From: Agriterribacter humi
GTDB lineage: Bacteria > Bacteroidota > Bacteroidia > Chitinophagales > Chitinophagaceae
Assembly (NCBI RefSeq): GCF_009192765.1
Contig: NZ_VOHQ01000009.1
Location: forward strand, 169,797-233,796
DNA: 64,000 nt
Reading direction: 5' to 3'
The position numbers and the translations under genes were made by a program. The notes beneath the pieces were generated by a model. The model saw nothing but the letters and a program-made list of their open reading frames with translations. It ran no database searches and was not told the DNA's origin. Positions 54,464 through 63,877 of this stretch are shown here, in pieces (positions within the stretch are counted from its first letter, which is position 1; each line of letters begins with the position of its first letter).

Positions 54464-56680
54464 ATGAAAAAACTGTTCATAGGCTTATTTGTATTTTACG
54501 CTCCCTTTATTGTTCAGGCACAACAACAGGGGAAAATGGAGCTTGATCTCGAAAAGATATGGAGCGGTCACTTCGATGAGCGCAAATATGTTGTACACCT
54601 CATGAATCAATCGCCCCGTTTTGCGTGGATCCAAACGGATACAGCTTCCGGGCCGCAGGTTATTCTATCGCTCGATTTTAATACCACCAGGATCGTAGAT
54701 ACGCTTTTTTCCAACCAGATCAAACGGGAAACCGATTCGTTGCCCACTACATTTACCTATTTCCAGGATTTTGGTTTTTCACCCGATGACAATAAAGTGC
54801 TTATCCGCACACAAATTGAGCCTTTATATACCATCTCGGAAAAAGCTTTTAATTATGTATGGGATATTGATAAGAAAATATTAAGGGTTGTTTCCGCTAA
54901 TGGGAAGCAGTTATACCCCAGCTTTTCACCCGATAGCAAACGATTGGCTTATATTATTGACGCCAACCTGTATATTATGGATATTGAAAAGAATACGACC
55001 ATGCCCGTAACGGTTGACGGATCAGCAGGCCAATTTTTATATGGTATGGCAGATGCGTTATACGAGAACGGTTTTGGAATGACGAAGGCGTATGACTGGA
55101 GCCCCAACGGGAATTATATTGCCATGCTGCGGTTCAATGAAAATACAGTTAAAAACTATCCATTAACAATATATGAACGGCCTTATGCCGAAATCAGAAA
55201 TCAGCGTTACCCTTTAGCCGGCGAAATGGTACCCGATGTAAAAGTATTTGTGTATGATATCAATAATAAAATTTTTGTTCCAATAGATGTTGGCGTCAAT
55301 CCCGATCAATACATTACAGGAATCAAATGGAGCCCTGATAATAAGACTTTATTTGTGCAACGCCTGACAAGAAATCAAAAAAGATTAGAGTTGCTGAAAG
55401 CCGATATTGTTACAGGAAAGACCTCAGTGATCTATACGGAAGAAAGTCCCGCTGATTATGTAAGGGTTTACCCGGATAATATGCACTTTATTAAAGAAGG
55501 CAGATCATTTTTATGGAAGAGCGAAAAGGATGGATATACTCATTTGTATGAAATAAGCAGCGATTCCGCTACCGCTACTTCTTTAACCAGCGGCAACTGG
55601 GAAGTGATTAGCGTGGAGGCGATTGATGATACACACAATGAGATATACTATTCATCGAACGAATCGGGCTCAAGACAAAAACAATTGTACAAAATAAATT
55701 ACGATGGTAAGGAAAGAACAAAGCTCACCTCCGGCGATGGTTATCACGACACCTGGATAAGCAACGACAAACGATTCTTTTTTGATGCATTCTCTTCTTT
55801 AAACGAGCCGCCGGTTTACCAGGTAATTTCCACCATAGGAAAGGATAAGAAAAAGTTGATTGAAAACAAAGAGCTGAATGACCGGCTTAACGATTATAAG
55901 ATCCCACAGGCATACTTTTTTACTGTGCAGGCCAATGATACCATGACGATGAACGGCTGGCTGATCCGCCCCTATAGCAATACAAGAGGAAAACTACCAC
56001 TCGTACTATATGTTTACGGCGGCTCAACCCACCAGGAAGTTTTGGACAAATGGGACGATAAATTTACACTCACTATGCGCTGGCTGGCTAACCAGGGTTA
56101 TGCGGTAGCCTGTGTAGATCCCCGAGGTACGCCGGGTAAAGGAAAAGCGTTCAGGAAAATCAACTATAAGGCGCCGGGCGATATAGAGATAGAAGACCTG
56201 CTAAAAGTAAAAGATCATTTGGCGCGGAACTACCGCATTGATTCGTCGAAAGTAGCGGTTATGGGATGGAGTTATGGGGGATATCTTGCCGCATTGGCGC
56301 AAACCAAATATGCCGGCCGTTTTAAAGCAGCCGTAGCTATAGCGCCGGTTACCAACTGGCGGTTTTACGAAAATGTATATGCCGAACGCCTGCTTTCCAT
56401 GCCCAGTGAAAATGCAGAGGGATATAAAAATGCCTCTCCTGTAAGTTTTGCAGGTAACTATAAAAGCGGCCTTTTTCTTGTTCATGGAACTGCAGATGAT
56501 AATGTGCATCTCCACAACAGCATGGAGCTGAGTAAGCAGCTAACCAACGAAAGAAAAACCAATTTTGAGCAACATTTCTATACGGACAAAACACATAACC
56601 TCAGCGATGGAACGCCCAATATTCTTAGAATGAGCCTGTATACAAGGATCAACGATTTTTTAAAGCGTGAGTTAAAATAA
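54464..56680 (+). CDS. Dipeptidyl peptidase IV-type S9 serine peptidase
   Basis: 738-aa exported peptidase from the Met of MKKLFIGLFVF (54464); signal peptide ends VQAQ. The longer frame to 54308 reads through repeats and is rejected. Residues about 40-480 form the DPP IV N-terminal beta propeller (DYSWSPNG-like YDWSPNGNYIAMLRFNE, and the substrate-binding double-Glu region is not obvious). The C-terminal hydrolase has the nucleophile GWSYGGY, Asp in GTADDNVH and His in DKTHNLS. It releases X-Pro or X-Ala dipeptides in the periplasm or at the surface. The next gene starts one base after its stop. Confidence 0.9.
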   Translation: MKKLFIGLFVFYAPFIVQAQQQGKMELDLEKIWSGHFDERKYVVHLMNQSPRFAWIQTDTASGPQVILSLDFNTTRIVDTLFSNQIKRETDSLPTTFTYFQDFGFSPDDNKVLIRTQIEPLYTISEKAFNYVWDIDKKILRVVSANGKQLYPSFSPDSKRLAYIIDANLYIMDIEKNTTMPVTVDGSAGQFLYGMADALYENGFGMTKAYDWSPNGNYIAMLRFNENTVKNYPLTIYERPYAEIRNQRYPLAGEMVPDVKVFVYDINNKIFVPIDVGVNPDQYITGIKWSPDNKTLFVQRLTRNQKRLELLKADIVTGKTSVIYTEESPADYVRVYPDNMHFIKEGRSFLWKSEKDGYTHLYEISSDSATATSLTSGNWEVISVEAIDDTHNEIYYSSNESGSRQKQLYKINYDGKERTKLTSGDGYHDTWISNDKRFFFDAFSSLNEPPVYQVISTIGKDKKKLIENKELNDRLNDYKIPQAYFFTVQANDTMTMNGWLIRPYSNTRGKLPLVLYVYGGSTHQEVLDKWDDKFTLTMRWLANQGYAVACVDPRGTPGKGKAFRKINYKAPGDIEIEDLLKVKDHLARNYRIDSSKVAVMGWSYGGYLAALAQTKYAGRFKAAVAIAPVTNWRFYENVYAERLLSMPSENAEGYKNASPVSFAGNYKSGLFLVHGTADDNVHLHNSMELSKQLTNERKTNFEQHFYTDKTHNLSDGTPNILRMSLYTRINDFLKRELK

Positions 56681-56681
56681 A

Positions 56682-58673
56682 ATGGTATCCTCAAAGCACT
56701 GGCAATTAAAAAAGCATCGTTATGGTTGCTGCTTTTTCCTGATGATTTTGTTCTGCCTGCTTCCGGGTGTACATCTGCTGTACGCCCAAACCGATAAACC
56801 TTATCATCTTAATGGGAATGCCACACAGGAAGATTGCAATTGCTATACCATTACAAACGACAAAAACGATCAGTCCGGATCTGTATGGAATATCAATAAA
56901 ATTGATCTCACCCGTCCATTCGATTACCATTTCAATGTATTTTTAGGCTGCCGCAATGCCGATGGGGCCGATGGTATTGCATTTGTGCTGCAGCCACTGA
57001 GCACCAGCATAGGCACAACGGGGCAGGGATTGGGCATACAGGGTGTATCGCCCTCAGTGGCAGTGGCTATTGATACGTACCAGAACACAGACTTCGGAGA
57101 TCCGCACTATGACCATCTGGCCATACATTTAAATGGCGATTTAAATCATAATACCGCTAACAGTATTGCGGGACCCGTAACGGCTTTGGAGAACAATGAT
57201 AATATTGAAGACTGCAAGTGGCATATTATACGCATAGCCTGGGACCCTGCTGCTGCCATAATAACGGTTTACATGGATGGCAAAGAAAGAATGCATGCTA
57301 CTATAAATCTTGTGCAAAATGTTTTTCACGGCAATCCTATGGTTTTTTGGGGATTTTCGGGCGCAACAGGCGGAGCAACCAATCACCAGCGCTTCTGTAC
57401 ATCACTGAACCCTTCCTTTTCACTTGCAGAAGACCAGATCACCTGTTATCCCGAACCGGTTTTATTCCGCGATAGCTCTACTTCCTTTGGAGATATCGTT
57501 AAATGGTTCTGGGATTTTGGCGATGGCACTACCGACACGGTAAAAAATCCGGGCATGCACAGCTACCCTCAGCCGGGCAACTATACTGTAAGCCTGAATA
57601 TCGTTGGCAACGATGGTTGTATTTCCGATGCCTTCCGGCAACAGGTGGTAGCCGGATCAAAACCAATAGCCGACTTTAATTTTAAAGACCCGCCTTATTG
57701 CGATAATAAACTCATTCCCTTTAATGATCTTTCAAAAGTGGAGTTTGGTACAGTTAATGAACGGAACTGGGTTGTAAACGGAACTCCCATTCATAATCCG
57801 GAATCTCCAATGCAGCGTCAATTGCCATTAGGCAGCAACAGCATCTCACTTGAAGTAAAAACCAAAGAAGGCTGCATATCTGATAGAACAGAAAAAGTGA
57901 TCAACATACAACAACATCCCGATATCAGCATGCAGGAAGCTAGGGATGCCTGTAAAAACGAACCGGTTCTTTTTGTTGCAGACAATACCAACCCGGCACT
58001 GCCTGTACAGCAATGGCACTGGAACTTCGGAGATAGTACAACCGGCAACAGCGCATACGCTACCCACGCCTACAATGATGGCGGAACATATATTGCAAGT
58101 GTTTACGCCCTTGGTCCTGGCGGCTGTCCTTCGGATACTTTGAAGCAGGAAGTTTCCATTTTTGCCACTTATGCCTTTGCAGGAAATGACACGATTGCGG
58201 CAACGGGGCAACCCATGCAACTACAGGCATCCGGTGGTGATTTTTACAATTGGATTCCATCATCCGGGTTAAGCGATGCTAATACCTCAAACCCCGTAGC
58301 AACAATACAAAATGATATTACTTATGCGGTTACAGTAAGTTCTGCTACCGCTGGCTGCCCTACAACAGACAGCATTTTTATTAAGGCATACAAAGGACCT
58401 GCATTTTATGTTCCTACCGCTTTTACTCCCAACGGGGATGGCAAAAATGATGTATTCCGTTTTGTTGCAGCGGGAATGACGGCCATACATTATTTTAAAA
58501 TATTCAACCGTTATGGCCAAATGGTATACAGCGCTACGGATCCCTCCACCGGGTGGGATGGAAGTTTCAATGGTAAGCGCCAAACCACCGACACTTATGT
58601 ATGGATAATTGAAGGAAAAGATTATTTGGGGAATAACATAAAAAGAAAAGGAACGGTTGCACTCATAAAATAG
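56682..58673 (+). CDS. Secreted L-type lectin/PKD protein with T9SS type B sorting domain
   Basis: 663-aa protein. Signal peptide near 1-36 (ending LLYAQ, long n-region). Residues about 40-245 are an L-type (legume-like) lectin domain: GIAFVLQPLS, GLGIQGVSPSVAVAIDTYQN and FWGFSGATGG. Two PKD domains follow (VKWFWDFGDGTTDT near 270; WHWNFGDSTTG near 445) with a less clear one between. The C-terminus FVPTAFTPNGDGKNDVF onward is the CHU_C/gliding sorting domain. Likely a secreted adhesin binding glycans. It starts one base after the DPP IV-type gene, so both are probably one transcript. Confidence 0.9.
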   Translation: MVSSKHWQLKKHRYGCCFFLMILFCLLPGVHLLYAQTDKPYHLNGNATQEDCNCYTITNDKNDQSGSVWNINKIDLTRPFDYHFNVFLGCRNADGADGIAFVLQPLSTSIGTTGQGLGIQGVSPSVAVAIDTYQNTDFGDPHYDHLAIHLNGDLNHNTANSIAGPVTALENNDNIEDCKWHIIRIAWDPAAAIITVYMDGKERMHATINLVQNVFHGNPMVFWGFSGATGGATNHQRFCTSLNPSFSLAEDQITCYPEPVLFRDSSTSFGDIVKWFWDFGDGTTDTVKNPGMHSYPQPGNYTVSLNIVGNDGCISDAFRQQVVAGSKPIADFNFKDPPYCDNKLIPFNDLSKVEFGTVNERNWVVNGTPIHNPESPMQRQLPLGSNSISLEVKTKEGCISDRTEKVINIQQHPDISMQEARDACKNEPVLFVADNTNPALPVQQWHWNFGDSTTGNSAYATHAYNDGGTYIASVYALGPGGCPSDTLKQEVSIFATYAFAGNDTIAATGQPMQLQASGGDFYNWIPSSGLSDANTSNPVATIQNDITYAVTVSSATAGCPTTDSIFIKAYKGPAFYVPTAFTPNGDGKNDVFRFVAAGMTAIHYFKIFNRYGQMVYSATDPSTGWDGSFNGKRQTTDTYVWIIEGKDYLGNNIKRKGTVALIK

Positions 58674-58753
58674 GGCAACCGGCTAAGTGCAAGGAAAGGA
58701 GTGAAAAAAATTGCCTTTCGCCTTCTTACTTTCACCATTATTTCAGTCTGCTC

Positions 58754-59116
58754 TTATTTGATCAGCCTTAATGTAAACGGGTAACGATATAATTTCCCGT
58801 CGTTGGCCTTAATGGTAGCTACAATTACCAGTATCAATGCAATGATGCCAACGATCCACAATAAAAAAATACCAATAATGGTAATAAACAATACGATGCA
58901 GGCAAGGGTAACCGTTATCTGGAAATTAAGGGATTCCTTTGCATGCGCAGCAACAAATTTAGACTCATCTTTTTTTATCAGGTAAATAATCAGTGGCGCA
59001 AATAACCAAACCACTATAGTGAGTATATGTGAGAGGATGGCCAATGTTTTTTCGTCGCTGGTAGGCGTTACAATGGGTTGTTCATCTGTTCCCAGGAATG
59101 CGTTTTGTTGTTCCAT
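58754..59116 (-). CDS. DUF4870 (Tic20-like) membrane protein
   Basis: 120-aa protein with three hydrophobic segments (about 26-45, 62-85, 87-108). The motifs ILSHILTIVVWLFAPLIIYLI and KESLNFQITV match the DUF4870/Tic20-like family of small inner-membrane proteins. The function of the family is not known. Located between the lectin gene (convergent) and mfd. Confidence 0.82.
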   Translation of the reverse strand: MEQQNAFLGTDEQPIVTPTSDEKTLAILSHILTIVVWLFAPLIIYLIKKDESKFVAAHAKESLNFQITVTLACIVLFITIIGIFLLWIVGIIALILVIVATIKANDGKLYRYPFTLRLIK

Positions 59117-59194
59117 ACAATTTTATTTTGTACGGAAATATAATTCAATTCGCAGAAATTTCATAATCTATTCGCCCCGCAGTTCATTGCGATT

Positions 59195-62100
59195 TCATGC
59201 TACGTCAACATGTTCTCTTGTATATTGGTGCATTTTAAACAGGAAATGATACAACTGCTCCATGCCTTTTATATCTTCGTGAATGAGCAGGAAATTTCTT
59301 CCCGTTTGCTTTAGCCTTGCTTTGTGGGTAACCGTTTGCACAAACTGCAGCATCTTATTAAACGTGTCCGATTCAAAATAGGGCGAGTCGGGGTTATTGA
59401 TAAAATAACACCTTAAGGTTTCCTCTTTCAGCACCATTTTTTCAAATCCGAGTTCTACCGCCAGTCTCCGGCAACGTACAGTAATAAACAGATCTTCCAC
59501 CTGCTGGGGTATGGGTCCAAAACGATCGGCCATTTCGGTGTGAAACTGCTGCAGATCTTCGTCATTATCACAATTGTCTAACCGGGTATATAACGACAAC
59601 CTTTCATTAATACTCTCCACGTAAACGTCGGGGATCAGTATCTCAAGATCGGTATCAATCGTACAATCCTGCACAAAATCTTCCTGTTTCTGAATCTCTT
59701 CTTTAAATACTTCCCTGAATGAAGTACGTTTTAATTCCCTGATCGCTTCATCTAATATTTTCTGGTACATTTCAAATCCTATCTCGGCCATAAAACCACT
59801 CTGTTCGCCACCCAGTAAATTACCGGCGCCACGAATATCAAGGTCCCGCATGGCGATCTGGAAACCGCTGCCCAGTTCACTATGCTGTTCCAGTGTTTGC
59901 AGGCGCTTGCGCGAATCATCCGGCAACGTGCTTACCGGCGGCGCCAGCAGGTAACAAAAAGCTTTTTTATTGCTTCTGCCTACGCGTCCCCGCAACTGGT
60001 GCAGGTCACTCAGTCCAAACTGGTGCGCATTGTTAACAATAATGGTATTTACATTGGGAATATCCACGCCACTTTCTACAATATTGGTAGATACCAGCAC
60101 ATCGTACTTATGCTCAATAAAATCCAGTATCCGTTCTTCCAGTATATGGCCTTCCAATTGCCCGTGTGCTACGCCTATACTCAAATCGGGACACAGACCC
60201 TGTATAATGTTAGCCATTTCATTCAACCCCAGCACACGGTTATGAATGAAAAATACCTGCCCGCCTCTTTCCGTTTCGTAGTATATCGCGTCACGGATAT
60301 TGTCTTCATTAAACACCTGTACTTCTGTTTGTATGGGCTGCCGGTTAGGCGGAGGCGTATTAATAATGCTTAAATCACGTGCACCCATCAGGCTGAACTG
60401 CAATGTTCTTGGAATAGGTGTTGCCGTTAGTGTAAGGCAATCTACATTGGTTTTAAGCGTTTTGATCTTCTCTTTATGCCCAACGCCAAACTTTTGTTCT
60501 TCATCTATCACCAGTAATCCCAGGTCTTTAAACTTCACTTCTTTTCCCACCAGTGCATGCGTTCCTATAATAATATCAATTTTACCTTCCTGTAACTTTT
60601 TAAGCGTTTCCTTTTTCTCTTTGGATGATTTAAAGCGATTGATATAATCTACCGTTACGGGAAAATCCTTAAGCCGGTCTTTAAATGTTTTATAATGCTG
60701 AAAAGCAAGAATAGTGGTAGGTACAAGTATAGCGGCCTGTTTATTATCGCAACAGGTTTTAAAAGCAGCGCGAACCGCTATTTCTGTTTTGCCAAAACCC
60801 ACATCGCCGCAAACCAGCCTGTCCATAGGATGCGGCACTTCCATATCTTTTTTCACATCTGCCGATGATTTGCTTTGATCGGGCGTGTCTTCATAAATAA
60901 AAGAAGCTTCCAACTCCGTCTGCATATAGTTATCGGGGCTATGGGCAAAACCCACCTGAGCCTTACGCTGGGCGTATAACTGAATAAGATCGAAAGCAAT
61001 TTCCTTAACTCTTGCTTTTGTTTTCTCTTTCAGCTTCTGCCATGTATCACTGCCTAATTTATTCACCTTAGGTACGCTGCCGTCCTTGCCTGTATACTTG
61101 GCTATTTTGTGGAGTGAATTGATATTGACATACAGTATATCCGTATCCTTGTATATAATTCTAACAGCTTCCTGCAGTTTACCATTCACTTCAATTTTTT
61201 GCAGGCCGCTGTATATACCTACACCGTGATCAATATGCGTAACATAATCTCCCGGTTGCAATTCGCGGAGAGAACGAAGTGTAAGCGCTTTATTTTTATT
61301 ATAGGCCTGCTTTATCCGGTATTTGTGATAGCGTTGGAATATCTGGTGATCCGTATAGCAAACCACTTTAAGGTCATGCGCAATAAATCCACCATGAATG
61401 GAAATGGGTACAGGGGTAAACTGTATTTCCGCTTTCAGGTCTGCAAGAATGCTGTGCACTCTTTCTAATTGCCTTGGATTTTCGGCAAAGAGATAAATAT
61501 TGTATTTCTTTGCTTCCCAATTTTTAAGGTCTTTGATCAAAAAATCAAACTGGCGGTTAAAGGAAGGTTGTTCTTTAGTGTCGAACGCTATTTCTATACC
61601 GCCAAAATGAGGTGTATGACCAAATTCAACAATATGCCGCAACTGCAATTGTTCTTCAATTGCTGTTACAGGCACAAAATCATCGCTGGTTACGTCTTTC
61701 TTTTCTAAATGATCATCATCATCGTTCAGTGGCTTTTTTGCTGTTTCCTGCACCCTGAAAAATATTTCCAGATCTTCTTCCTGCACATTCAACTTTTCTT
61801 TTACCACATCCCAGTCCTGCACCCATATTACCGTATTTTCGGGGAGGAACTCCAGCAAAGAAACTTTTTCTCCTGAATCAAACTGTGTTTCCACATTGGG
61901 GATAATGGTTACCTGCAACAGCTTCCTTTCGCTCAACTGTGTTTCGGGGTCAAATATCCGTATAGAATCCACGTCATTGCCAAACAATTCAACGCGGTAG
62001 GGCTTTTCATTGCCAAAAGAATAAATATCTAATATACCTCCCCGCAGGGCAAATTGGCCGGGCTCATATACAAAATCGGTTCTTTCAAAACCATAATCCA

Positions 62101-62599
62101 CAAACTGCGATAGTAATTCATTTACATTGATGCTGTCGCCGGCTTTAATGCGAATGATATTTCCCGACAGGGTTTTAGGCAACACTACTTTTTCAAACAA
62201 GGCTTCCGGATGCGTAACAATAGCGCCTACCCTGTTGCCGGTGGCGGTAGAAAAGCGGGTAAGCATTTCCGTACGTAACATTACGTGCGATGCATTAAGC
62301 TGCCTGTAGTTTTTCCTGTTTTTGAAAGAAGACGGAAAATAAAATACATTGAGCGCCGAAGTAAGGTTCTCTAAAGTATTGTGAAAATAAGCGGCTTCCT
62401 CCGCATCGTTTAATATAACCAGGTGGTTTAACTGCGAAGCAAGATCATGGCGGAAAATGGATCCGAAAACAAATTGCGAAGCGCTGCCATGAAGGTTTTT
62501 AAGAAAAAGACGCTGGGGTTTAGTCAATACGAGCCTGTCCGCAATCTGAAAAATGCGGGTATCTTTTAAATACTCGTCGAGCAACACATTCAAATTCAT
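59195..62599 (-). CDS. mfd: Transcription-repair coupling factor
   Basis: 1134-aa DNA translocase that displaces stalled RNA polymerase and recruits UvrA. Domains in order: UvrB-like N-terminal fold (about 1-340), CarD/RNA polymerase-interacting domain (about 440-540, LQPGDYVTHIDHGVGIY), superfamily 2 helicase with Walker A GDVGFGKTE and DEEQ box, RecG-like helicase half (TNIVESGVDIPNVNTI, QLRGRVGRSN) and TRCF C-terminal domain. Length is normal. A TATCTTTG element sits about 60 bp before the start. Confidence 0.96.
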   Translation of the reverse strand: MNLNVLLDEYLKDTRIFQIADRLVLTKPQRLFLKNLHGSASQFVFGSIFRHDLASQLNHLVILNDAEEAAYFHNTLENLTSALNVFYFPSSFKNRKNYRQLNASHVMLRTEMLTRFSTATGNRVGAIVTHPEALFEKVVLPKTLSGNIIRIKAGDSINVNELLSQFVDYGFERTDFVYEPGQFALRGGILDIYSFGNEKPYRVELFGNDVDSIRIFDPETQLSERKLLQVTIIPNVETQFDSGEKVSLLEFLPENTVIWVQDWDVVKEKLNVQEEDLEIFFRVQETAKKPLNDDDDHLEKKDVTSDDFVPVTAIEEQLQLRHIVEFGHTPHFGGIEIAFDTKEQPSFNRQFDFLIKDLKNWEAKKYNIYLFAENPRQLERVHSILADLKAEIQFTPVPISIHGGFIAHDLKVVCYTDHQIFQRYHKYRIKQAYNKNKALTLRSLRELQPGDYVTHIDHGVGIYSGLQKIEVNGKLQEAVRIIYKDTDILYVNINSLHKIAKYTGKDGSVPKVNKLGSDTWQKLKEKTKARVKEIAFDLIQLYAQRKAQVGFAHSPDNYMQTELEASFIYEDTPDQSKSSADVKKDMEVPHPMDRLVCGDVGFGKTEIAVRAAFKTCCDNKQAAILVPTTILAFQHYKTFKDRLKDFPVTVDYINRFKSSKEKKETLKKLQEGKIDIIIGTHALVGKEVKFKDLGLLVIDEEQKFGVGHKEKIKTLKTNVDCLTLTATPIPRTLQFSLMGARDLSIINTPPPNRQPIQTEVQVFNEDNIRDAIYYETERGGQVFFIHNRVLGLNEMANIIQGLCPDLSIGVAHGQLEGHILEERILDFIEHKYDVLVSTNIVESGVDIPNVNTIIVNNAHQFGLSDLHQLRGRVGRSNKKAFCYLLAPPVSTLPDDSRKRLQTLEQHSELGSGFQIAMRDLDIRGAGNLLGGEQSGFMAEIGFEMYQKILDEAIRELKRTSFREVFKEEIQKQEDFVQDCTIDTDLEILIPDVYVESINERLSLYTRLDNCDNDEDLQQFHTEMADRFGPIPQQVEDLFITVRCRRLAVELGFEKMVLKEETLRCYFINNPDSPYFESDTFNKMLQFVQTVTHKARLKQTGRNFLLIHEDIKGMEQLYHFLFKMHQYTREHVDVA

Positions 62600-62657
62600 C
62601 TTATATCAAATCCGCCCACACTGCTATAATTACTGTACGGGCATTGGTAAGGAACTG

Positions 62658-62665
62658 CAAAGATA
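62658..62665 (-). promoter_or_regulatory. -7 element TATCTTTG before mfd
   Basis: Exact TAnnTTTG on the minus strand, 59 bp upstream of the mfd ATG. No TTG at the expected -33 spacing, so support is partial. Confidence 0.45.
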
Positions 62666-62799
62666 AGCCCTAAATTCAAGTTGTCTGGCTGCTAATTTTA
62701 AAACAATATTTAGTTAAAAGGTTTTCATAAAACTACTTTGGCAAAATAATCGCCATTGGTATCCGTTACATCCAAAATTTGCACACTTTGAAGCGCAGT

Positions 62800-63819
62800 A
62801 TGCTGAAAAACAGTTACATCATTCTTATTATCGGTTCGGTTGTTTTGCAGCAGGCTGCTGCCCAAATGATCACCGGTGTATGGCGTGGAAAGATCAACCG
62901 CCAAAAAGTGGAACTGAAGATCATACAAAAAGGAGACAGCCTTAGGGGCACTTCCTATTATTATCAATCGCCCAACAATTACCGCCGTTACAGTATAAAA
63001 GGATTTTTTGATGAACCGAACAATCTTGCTATATGGTGGGACGATGAACTGTTAGAGGAAAAAAGTGGAAGAACAGGACTTGGTTCACCGGGCAAGGAAG
63101 CATTGCGCTCAGAGGCCGATTTTAATTGCCCTGGCGAAGGTATTATGAAATTAGAAGGTGAAGCCAACCTGAAAGAAGACGAAAACAGGCCAAAAGGCGA
63201 AGTGCATTTAGATAAAACCAATCAGCCTTCTTTTTACGATGAATGGGATTTTGTGATTGAAAATTTTACAGCCGGCGCTAACGACCCCTATATCATTGAC
63301 AGTGTTGGGTTGATTGCAAGGCATCCCGTTCCTGTAAAAACAGAAAAGCCGGTGGTATTTAAACCGCCGGTTGTAAAGGAAAAAGCAAATCCACCACCTG
63401 TAGTTGCCGTACAACCAAAGGCGCCGCCCGTGAGTATAGCAGCGCCACTTACCATTGAACAGAAGTTCGCGCAACGGCAAAAAATACCTGTATTAGAAAT
63501 ACCCATAGTTGGCGATTCCATTGAACTGAATTTTTATGACAATGCCGAAATAGACGGAGATTCGATTACACTCTTTTTAAACAACAGGCTTATTTTTAAA
63601 CATATTTATCTTACCGATAAACCGTTTACTGTAAAATTGCCTGTGAGCGAATTGCTACAAAGCAATGAACTGGTAATGGTGGCCGAAAACCTCGGCTCTA
63701 TTCCTCCCAATACCTCTTTTATGGTTGCCTATATAGGTGAGAAACGCTATGAGGCCCGGCTCGAAAGCAATGAAGGCAGCAGCGCGATGATACGGTTTGT
63801 GAAGGAGAGTGAGCGGTGA
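62800..63819 (+). CDS. Hypothetical exported protein with proline-rich linker
   Basis: 339 aa from the Met of MLKNSYIILII (62800); signal peptide ends AAAQ. The N-terminal half (about 23-155) opens with MITGVWRGKINRQKVELKI and is beta-rich. A proline/valine/lysine-rich linker spans about 170-215 (VVFKPPVVKEKANPPP). The C-terminal part (about 225-335) is another beta domain with IVGDSIELNFYDNAEIDGD. I do not recognise the family. Divergent from mfd by about 200 bp. Confidence 0.65.
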   Translation: MLKNSYIILIIGSVVLQQAAAQMITGVWRGKINRQKVELKIIQKGDSLRGTSYYYQSPNNYRRYSIKGFFDEPNNLAIWWDDELLEEKSGRTGLGSPGKEALRSEADFNCPGEGIMKLEGEANLKEDENRPKGEVHLDKTNQPSFYDEWDFVIENFTAGANDPYIIDSVGLIARHPVPVKTEKPVVFKPPVVKEKANPPPVVAVQPKAPPVSIAAPLTIEQKFAQRQKIPVLEIPIVGDSIELNFYDNAEIDGDSITLFLNNRLIFKHIYLTDKPFTVKLPVSELLQSNELVMVAENLGSIPPNTSFMVAYIGEKRYEARLESNEGSSAMIRFVKESER

Positions 63820-63839
63820 GTTGCAAGTTCCATGGAAGC

Positions 63840-63877
63840 GCACCCTGAAACCTGAACCTTGTAACCTGTAACTTGTG
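63840..63877. repeat. GTAACCTGTAACTTG word repeat
   Basis: Units CTGAAACCTGAACCTTG and TAACCTGTAACTTG with about 7-bp spacing, same family as 3052-3085. It runs up to the inferred end of the insertion element. Confidence 0.55.
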
